From positions 59,073,547 to 59,137,546 of the forward strand of contig NC_092628.1 in the NCBI RefSeq assembly GCF_039555335.1: a stretch of 64,000 bases of DNA. The letters are read 5' to 3'. Positions within the stretch are counted from its first letter, which is position 1; the number at the start of each line of letters is the position of its first letter. The notes below the pieces were generated by a model, which was not told the origin of the DNA, did no database searches, and saw nothing but the letters and a program-made list of their open reading frames with translations. The position numbers and the translations under genes were made by a program. Below, one piece after another: positions 57,276-64,000 of the stretch. The stretch is from Amphiura filiformis (taxonomy: Eukaryota; Echinodermata; Ophiuroidea; Amphilepidida; Amphiuridae).

Positions 57276-58440
57276 AGATAGATAGATATTTTATTTTCCA
57301 TGCCAATACATACATAATATTACACACATTTCATTGATTAACATGTCACTAATTAGGCATGGCGGAGCTGTCCAAAAGGCCAAAGGAGGCCAGAGGTGGA
57401 CAACACCTTCCATCTTACATTACATTACATTACACCTATGTTAAACCAAAGTACGAGAGAACACAAGGACATAACACATAAAATTATGCCGACAAACAAA
57501 TGAAAATACCATCACGTAACTTAAAACATGCCATAATAATAGTGTATTGATAAGTTTTTTGAATAAATATATGAAGTATATGAAGTAGTTTTAAATGATT
57601 TGAAAATTTGTACCTTACTCATAGAGACTTATTAAATCTGATTTAAGTTTGGATTTAAATATATTAGTAGAATTAGAATTTTGTGTCTCATGAGATATTT
57701 TATTCCATAAAATGGGACCCGATGATCTTATTCCTCTGGATGAGAAAGCCGTTTTATTTCTAACCAACTGGTAATCGTTCTTTCGTCTTGTGTTTATGGT
57801 ATGGACATTTTTTCTTTTTGATAAAATAACATTCAAATAATTTTGGTAATAAATTAACAGAATGCTTATACATAAAGATTCCAAGATAATATTTATACAT
57901 GTCAGAGACAGTGAGAATCTTAAGACTCTTGAATAGTGGGGCTGAATGAGCCCTAAAATCACTCTTAGAAATGCTTCTTACGACTCTTTTCTGTAATTTG
58001 AGTAATTTGTCTAAATAAATCATATGTGTATTTCCCCATATCAGAATACCATAGCTCAAATACGGCATTATCAATGAAGAATATATACAATACATTATTC
58101 TTTTAGGAATAAAATATTTTAACTTATGCATAATACCTACATTTTTAGAGATATTGTTAGATATTGCTTCAATGTGATATTTAAAAGAAAGATTTTCATC
58201 CATTATAATGCCCAAGAATTTCGTTCTATTTACTCTTTGAAGAATACTTCCATCGAACATTACGTTTGTATTGCTTTTGAAATGAAATGTTTTTTGTTTT
58301 TTGTTTTTTTTTAATTTTTAACGAAATCCGTTGATAGTAAGCTTTCCAAAATGAAGTGAATTTAAATCATCAGTGATGTACCACCTTTTGGCTTCTATTT
58401 TTAAAAGCATGAAGTGAATTTAAATCATCAGTGATGTACC
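57276..58440 (-). mobile_element. Non-LTR retrotransposon, 5'-truncated, 3' end of reverse transcriptase ORF
   Basis: On the minus strand the C-terminal part of a reverse transcriptase reads from about 58380 to a stop at 57615. The RT motif TKFLGIIMDENLSFKYHI is followed by the thumb-like MPYLSYGILIWGNT, LQKRVVRSISKSDFRAH, and a C-terminus with SSGPILWNKI. This is typical of CR1/L2/jockey-type elements. An in-frame TAA lies at about 58321 and there is a frameshift near the A-rich run at about 57800-57830, so it is dead. The 3' UTR runs to about 57276 and ends in ATCT repeats, as expected for short-repeat-tailed non-LTR elements. The endonuclease and most of the RT are missing. The upstream end merges into a 58-bp tandem duplication (58351-58466). 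Confidence 0.88.
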
Positions 58441-58466
58441 ACCTTTTGGCTTCTACTTTTAAAAGC
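58351..58466. repeat. 58-bp tandem duplication
   Basis: ATGAAGTGAATTTAAATCAT starts at 58351 and again at 58409. The copies differ by one base (CTATTTTTAAAAGC against CTACTTTTAAAAGC), so the duplication is recent relative to the retrotransposon it lies in. Confidence 0.95.
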
Positions 58467-58552
58467 ATGTATGCTACGTTGATACCGATGCCACCAATAA
58501 AACGAGAAGATTTGCCCCTTCATTTTGCATACCACATTGTCCAATTCTTTTT

Positions 58553-58612
58553 TGTAATTTCTTCACAAAATGCAAAAAAATGCACAAAAAAAATCAATGG
58601 GTGTAGTACCCC
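58553..58612. mobile_element. Family A TTAA element, terminal fragment
   Basis: AAATGCAAAAAAATGCACAAA then GGGTGTAGTACCCCC and TTAA at 58613-58616. Only the last 60 bp or so of a right arm remain. Confidence 0.7.
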
Positions 58613-58799
58613 CTTAAACAAACACCAATATATTTATTGTTACGTGTTTAATAGATTCATACAAAACCCTTTGACCATTGAATGTTAGCCATATAGGATG
58701 TAACATATTAATTATCACCATCTATCAAGAAATAATCATCACCGTTTTCATTTTATCATAAATAAAATAAATCCTTGCAATCCATGAATCCTTATCGGT

Positions 58800-59155
58800 T
58801 TGCGGAATGATGCAAGGGTTTTGTGGGGAAATGTCACTTACAATGGTCCATGCAGTGCTGAAACATCAGATAATGTAAAGATAGTTCTGTGCAATGTATT
58901 TTAGAATGTTTTAACACAAAATTGTGTTTTTTCAAACTGGTACATTATGAATTATGCATCATTCCGCAACGTTGCAGAATGAAGCAACTTTAATTGGTTG
59001 TTACCACCGCAAATTAGACTTTTTAAAAATTATTTCTGTTTCATTGGATAGGAATGAATAAATTTGCTTTGCATTCTAGTTTTAATGAAAATCAACCTTG
59101 TTTTAAAATTGCAGTGTTATAATGAATGATACTTTTGCGTTGCGGAATGATGCTT
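58800..59155. repeat. Repeat with TTGCGGAATGATGC words in both orientations
   Basis: TTTGCGGAATGATGCAAGG (58799), GCATCATTCCGCAACGTTGC (about 58957) and GTTGCGGAATGATGC (59139). A small, diverged foldback. No coding sequence. Confidence 0.6.
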
Positions 59156-59576
59156 CTAATTATAAAATAAGTATCCAAACAATGCTGACGAAGATGCATG
59201 TTCATTCATATTTTATTTATTTTATTTATTATAAAATATGAAAATTTCTGGTGTTTATATTTTGAATTACTGATATACTTTATATTCACATGCATAATTT
59301 GTTTCCAAAATTTTACAGTACAGAGCAGTTGCTGTGTTTTTTTAAGTTTTGCTGCTTTTACCATTAAGAATATGCAAATTAGATGTTTTTTCTAATAATG
59401 AACACCATTTCCTCAGAAAAAAGTATATCAGAAAATATAGCATTTTAGATACAATATGAGACCAAAATCAAAAGATATCATTATAAATCAGATTTGTTCA
59501 TTTTAGCGGTGGAAGAGATATTTAGATTTTCTGTGTAAGGCGCTGTGTGCTCCGTAGAGTGCCCTATAAGTATTGC

Positions 59577-59577
<1 letters not shown>

Positions 59578-59659
<82 letters not shown>
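59578..59659. repeat. (TAA)n microsatellite, about 27 units
   Basis: An uninterrupted TAA run of 82 bp. Length of this purity is usually polymorphic. Confidence 0.97.
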
Positions 59660-61609
59660 CACATACTTGACATGATTTTTAAATTTTAGCACTTTGGGCG
59701 AGCTTGCTGGGAACTGACCATGCATATTATTATTACAGCATGATCGAACAAATTTTACAATGTTGTCGATAGTTACTGACCATTAGTGACACGTAAAAAG
59801 TGTCTTTTTCTTCTACGGAAGTTATCGTGAATAGAGTATCTAAAATTAATAAAGGAACATAAAGGAAATAATAAATATAAATATTATTATTAATTATTAA
59901 TTGGCGCAGTATCAAAGAACACATTATTGTCATATAAAATCTGTAAGACGTGAAATAAGCACATTAGTAGTAGGCCTACTTTGAGTCAATAGTGAAATGT
60001 TTAATTGAGGTAGGCCTAGGCCTACTATAATTTTGTTATCTATTGAAGATACAAATGTTATGCAAAATGCATTCACTATGTGACGTGTTACAGCAAATGA
60101 ACGTTGAAGAATTGAGAATTGTGAAAACCTGAGATAAGCACATTATTGTGAGTCAATGTAAAAAATCGTCAGATACTCGCGGGGATACTCGGCAACTCTA
60201 TGTCGCATATTGCAATGTTATTTACTCGGCTCTTCACCTTCTGAGTAAACAAATATTATTATTATTATTATCATTATATATTCCCCTTGGAAATTTTTAC
60301 AAAATGAAGGTCCAATCGTTCAATTCATAAACGTTCGTTCGTTCATCGCGCCCCGTATTATTAATGTACAAGCTCTTTTTCAGAATTTTCTGCAACACCT
60401 GCACCATCCCCAATGTCAAAAAAATCTACGCTACTAGTCCCGCCCGCATCCAAAAATCTGGATAAACCCCCCCTCACCTATTGACGTCCGTGCTAAAGAG
60501 TGAAACAAACATAACTATACCCACTCGGATTTGTTTCTATATTTCAAGAAGTATTTCTTCAATTGAAAAACTTTTGGCATGCATCATCAGCAGATCAAAG
60601 CATCAAATATATACATCGATTTCATTTACCTGTAGTTGATTTCATGCTTGAATGAGCACACATTAAATGAAAGAGTTCACTAATTCAAAAGTTGCAAAAG
60701 ATTATACCAAATACTCGATTATAATGCACGTTTTCCTGATACCGGATGCTCAATTATAATCTAAGTGCACTTGCTTTTAATACTATACATGTTCAATGCT
60801 TTTAAGTATTTCTCAGTAATGTCTGGTATCAGAGATGCCACGCCTGAATTTCTTCTTTTATTAAGTCAAAATGTCCACACTTTTAATTATCTTCAGCCTA
60901 TTTTTGCGACTTTTTATCCAAATTTTCACAAAGTCTAGGGTTTTTGGAGTGCCCAAAGTTGCATCTTTGCGGATAATTATTACCCGGTATTTTCCACCCA
61001 CTGCGGTAAATGAATCTACCGTGGAATTTGGCAATATATTGACAGGCTTCAATTTTTATAATTCTTAATTCTTATAACATAGGCCCCAATGTTGCACAAA
61101 ATAATAATAAAGACGGATGTAGAATCACAGTCAAAAGGTGTAAAAAGATGATAATGTAAAATAACATGCATTCTTTTAACATTTAAAATTTAGATTGATT
61201 TCAGTAAATTTTCATAATGCTATTACCTATTTGTGCATGCTCAAAGACTTGAAATGAACAATGTACGGTATATCTGGATCTAAAATTTCAAAATTATAAT
61301 GTTCCAAGTCTATTAAAAACACACCTTATTCAAGAATATTCAAATTTATGGGCTCATAAGCATGATTTGATAAGAATCTTTTGAGGTTTTGTGTTGAAAT
61401 TGCTCAAAATTATATTACTTTTTGGCTTCTTATATACCATTTTGTACTGTGTGATAATTATTCTTACTCCGAAGTTGTAAACATAGTAAATGAATAAATT
61501 GGCTAATGTTAAGAAAAGATACATCACTTTCATTATTCAACATCACTTTCAAAATGCAAGTTGATTTCAAGATATGCACGTTGGTACTAGTTTTATGATA
61601 ATTATTATG

Positions 61610-61735
61610 GTGCCCAATTTGTTGTGGGCAAAATAATTTACTTGGTGAGCACTTTTGGGCAATGGGCAAGTTGAATTTACTGGGTGGGCAAAATAATTTA
61701 CTGGGTGGGCATTTGCCCACCCAGTTAACATGTTA
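61610..61735. repeat. GGGCAAAATAATTTACTGG repeat
   Basis: The word (T)GGGCAAAATAATTTACT occurs at about 61626 and 61686. GGGTGGGCATTTGCCCACCC forms a hairpin at the right end (about 61702-61721). Confidence 0.75.
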
Positions 61736-62399
61736 TTTACCTCCCTGGTCCAAATTTAGCCAAAGGCGAACTTGATTTTAAATCATTTTGGCTAGATGTT
61801 TTAACAAAAACCATTCATGATTCAAAATATAAGGTGCCAAATTCCGTCCTGTCTCGTTTATTAGTTTAAACATTTTTTTCTTAATCATGTTAAGTGAAAC
61901 TTTCGAAATTATCAATTAATGCAATCGACCCTTCTAATTAAAATAAGAAAGATAGATCAAGTATCTTTGGTAGGTACTATTAAATGCTCCAACATCGTCA
62001 TTAGCCTCGGTCCGAGGGCTCTGGGATGGTGTTTTATTATTATTATTATTATTTTCATTATCTTAATCAATATATTATTGAAAAATAACACCTAAGTTAG
62101 ATGTTTTGCAATAGTTGATTCTACAAATCATAAACTTTGAAAACTTGATTTATTGTTGTTAATGAGTTATGTACGTTATACAAAAGTGTTGTTGTTTCAG
62201 CCCTCTTTACAACATAACTCAAGAACCACAGGACCTACAAAATTATATCTGTGATATTTGAATTCTTCTACACACTCGCTATGAAAATTTAATGATCAAT
62301 GCAATTTTTGCCAAAGCTTGCTACCATTCGCAAAATGCTGTGAACTACCAAATCGCAACAGTTTAAAATAGTTGCTAACCTTAAAAGGTTCTGGTGCAG

Positions 62400-62610
62400 G
62401 TGAAGGAACTCTCTAAATTCCAAAGAGTGAAAAAGTCAATCCTCCTCGGAGTGACTCTTCGGGTCAATCAAAAAGATTGACATTTAAATCTACCAAGAGT
62501 GAAAATCACCACATATTTTCCTCCATACAAGTAAAATTTTCACTCTGCAAAGAGTTAAATTTCAATCTTTTAGAGTGAAATTTTCAATCTTTTCACAGAG
62601 TGTTCCCTCA
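62400..62610. repeat. AGAGTGAAA/TCAATCTTT foldback
   Basis: The left GAAGGAACTCTCTAAATTCC mirrors in part the right CACAGAGTGTTCCCTC. AGAGTGAAA, TTTCACTCT and CAATCTTT words recur. Same style as 8622-8800 and 28990-29650. Confidence 0.6.
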
Positions 62611-64000
62611 GCACAATCTCTCTCAATTGTAGTGTGTTAATAAACATAAACTCTCACATATGATTTACAGCAGTAGCCAGTACAAAAAGGCAAGTAATTT
62701 TTTGTTAGTCGTTTGTAACATGTGTAATGTCAGTCCAACATGGTATTTGAAATAAATAACCCATTTACAAACTGCCACAAAAATCATCGTTGTAATCAAC
62801 ATCTAAAATGATATGGATTAAAATGTGCATCAAAATCAAATTTGCTTCTATTTAGTACCAATTAACACACCCCTAAATGAAAAAGCGCTATACCGTTTCA
62901 GCGAGAACCTGCGGGGGAACTGATTCTTGTAACGATTCTTCTAACTTTAGTAGTTTGTGATAAATTCAATTGATTATCCTAAATTTGTGCACAATATTCA
63001 TACTCATGTTAACTTGATTCTGGCAAAATGATATATCAGTGATTGAAATCATTTTTTAAAATTTGATTAATAATGGACAATTCAATGTTGTTTTGGTTAA
63101 ATATTCATCTGTATTGGCCAATTTTTCATGTTCTTTACGATTTTATATAACTTTAAAAACCCTTTGTAGGTCTTTTACCAGTGAGAATTTATTAAATGAA
63201 AATCGCCTTGATTTGCCTCTAATTTTCACCTGATTTATTCAAGATTTTATTTCAACAATACTTTGTATTTGAGTGACACTTTTATTTCATAAATGGAATT
63301 GCGGCCAACTCGTAGGCATTGTGTGAGCTAGTTTGGTTGCCTTTAGTAGTTGTATGTGTTTATCATTTTAAGGTTTTGAAATAAATCTGATTTTTTTATT
63401 TTTTTTTTATAAGAGTAAAACAATCAGCAATTTTTTTTTTTTAAAGAGTAAAACAATCAGCAACCCTGGTTTATGAGAACCAATTTTGAATCATACAAAA
63501 TTTGATGAAAAAGCACCCGATGACATCCCACAGGCTTACGTGTAGTGGACGAACCTAATTTTGACTCTTATTATCTTTGACTTTAAAATTTAAAACTGGC
63601 CCCACATTTTTATTTAAATTCTGTTTCACAGTGTCACCAAAACCCGGGACCAAAATCAAGATGTTCTTTCAGAATTTGCAAAAACACTGAAGCGAACTTT
63701 TCAACTTCGAGAAATTAACCTTTGAAATAATTTTTTTTAAACCGTTGGAAAAGAGATAGGCGTTGTTTTTCTTTTTGTAATGTGTATTGACATCTGTTAT
63801 CACCTGAAACATCTAGGCCTATAATGGTTTAGAGTAGGCCAAAAAGTAAGCCAGACAAATGCAATGGTATCTTATTAAAAATGTGTTTGAAACAGTCATT
63901 CAATGTTTGCATATTAATTTAAACATGTTAAATACCACATCTTTGAGCTGTCGTTTGCAAAAGACTGGAGCTCATTTTGATAAAATTGGTTGCAAAATCG

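Larger units (their letters stand above)
59660..64000. other. Non-coding right end of the window
   Basis: No gene is supported. It contains a block shared with 53715-53760 (GGAAATTTTTTACAAAATGAAGGTCCAAT, here at about 60289), a GTGGGCAAAATAATTTACTGG tandem/inverted repeat (61610-61735), ATT microsatellites (about 60256 and 62035) and the AGATTGA-type foldback at 62400-62610. A short duplication of GAGTAAAACAATCAGCAA occurs at about 63413 and 63446. The rest is AT-rich with nothing specific. Confidence 0.6.

Noticed and set aside
1-64000. CRISPR arrays, bacterial operons, prophages or organellar genes
   Set aside because: No regularly spaced direct repeats with unique spacers, no ribosome-binding-site-led gene strings, and the real genes are spliced animal genes.

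Overview
The window looks like a stretch of AT-rich nuclear genome from a marine invertebrate deuterostome, most likely an echinoderm. The reasons are spliced genes with GT-AG introns, tRNA-derived SINEs, many short foldback DNA elements, a non-LTR retrotransposon 3' end, and a striking excess of the palindrome TAGGCCTA. The animal-specific IGFBP-Kazal-Ig architecture fits this. The exact taxon is inference. No bacterial, organellar or viral genes were seen.

Three spliced genes are supported. (1) The last exon (8202-8518, +) of a KAZALD1-like secreted protein, carrying its Ig domain; earlier exons were not found and may lie left of the window. (2) An unnamed gene with at least seven exons (23640-28051, +). 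It would encode about 570 residues: basic, low-complexity and probably disordered, with a charged helical stretch and a very acidic C-terminus. Its fourth exon carries an apparent one-base frameshift. (3) A complete-looking IGFBP7-like gene (42421 down to 35934, -): signal peptide, IGFBP domain, Kazal domain and Ig domain in three coding exons, 273 residues. Genes 1 and 3 are paralogous in design and share the position and phase of the intron before the Ig domain. They converge on either side of gene 2.

Broken coding remnants include a C2H2 zinc-finger-like relic (18113-18364, -), a charged-protein relic (15724-16170, -), two diverged copies of an unrecognised coding repeat (about 45.2 kb and 51.4 kb), and the 3' part of a non-LTR retrotransposon reverse transcriptase (about 57.3-58.4 kb, -).

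Most of the remaining sequence is repeats. A family of foldback elements of about 348 bp sits between TTAA duplications (8979, 18833, 50478, a variant at 13837, and fragments). Two other foldbacks, 13247-13832 and 22391-22593, also have TTAA on both sides. Several nestings can be read directly: a TTAA element inside another foldback (18.6-19.2 kb), two TTAA elements sharing a single TTAA (13.2-14.2 kb), and a 1.3-kb segment inside a 191-bp TIR element for which an empty copy exists 1.4 kb away (11.2-12.7 kb versus 9.8-10.0 kb). Other items are a 1.2-kb TIR-bounded tandem array carrying repeated nuclear-receptor DR1-type motifs (6.2-7.4 kb), a CpG-rich satellite with 28-bp spacing upstream of the IGFBP7-like gene (42.9-43.5 kb), and a 1.9-kb TIR element (46.8-48.7 kb). 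From 59.7 to 64 kb I see no gene.

I do not see a convincing new multi-gene system. The strongest leads are the TTAA foldback cluster with its nested insertions, the unnamed seven-exon gene, and the IGFBP7/KAZALD1-like pair.
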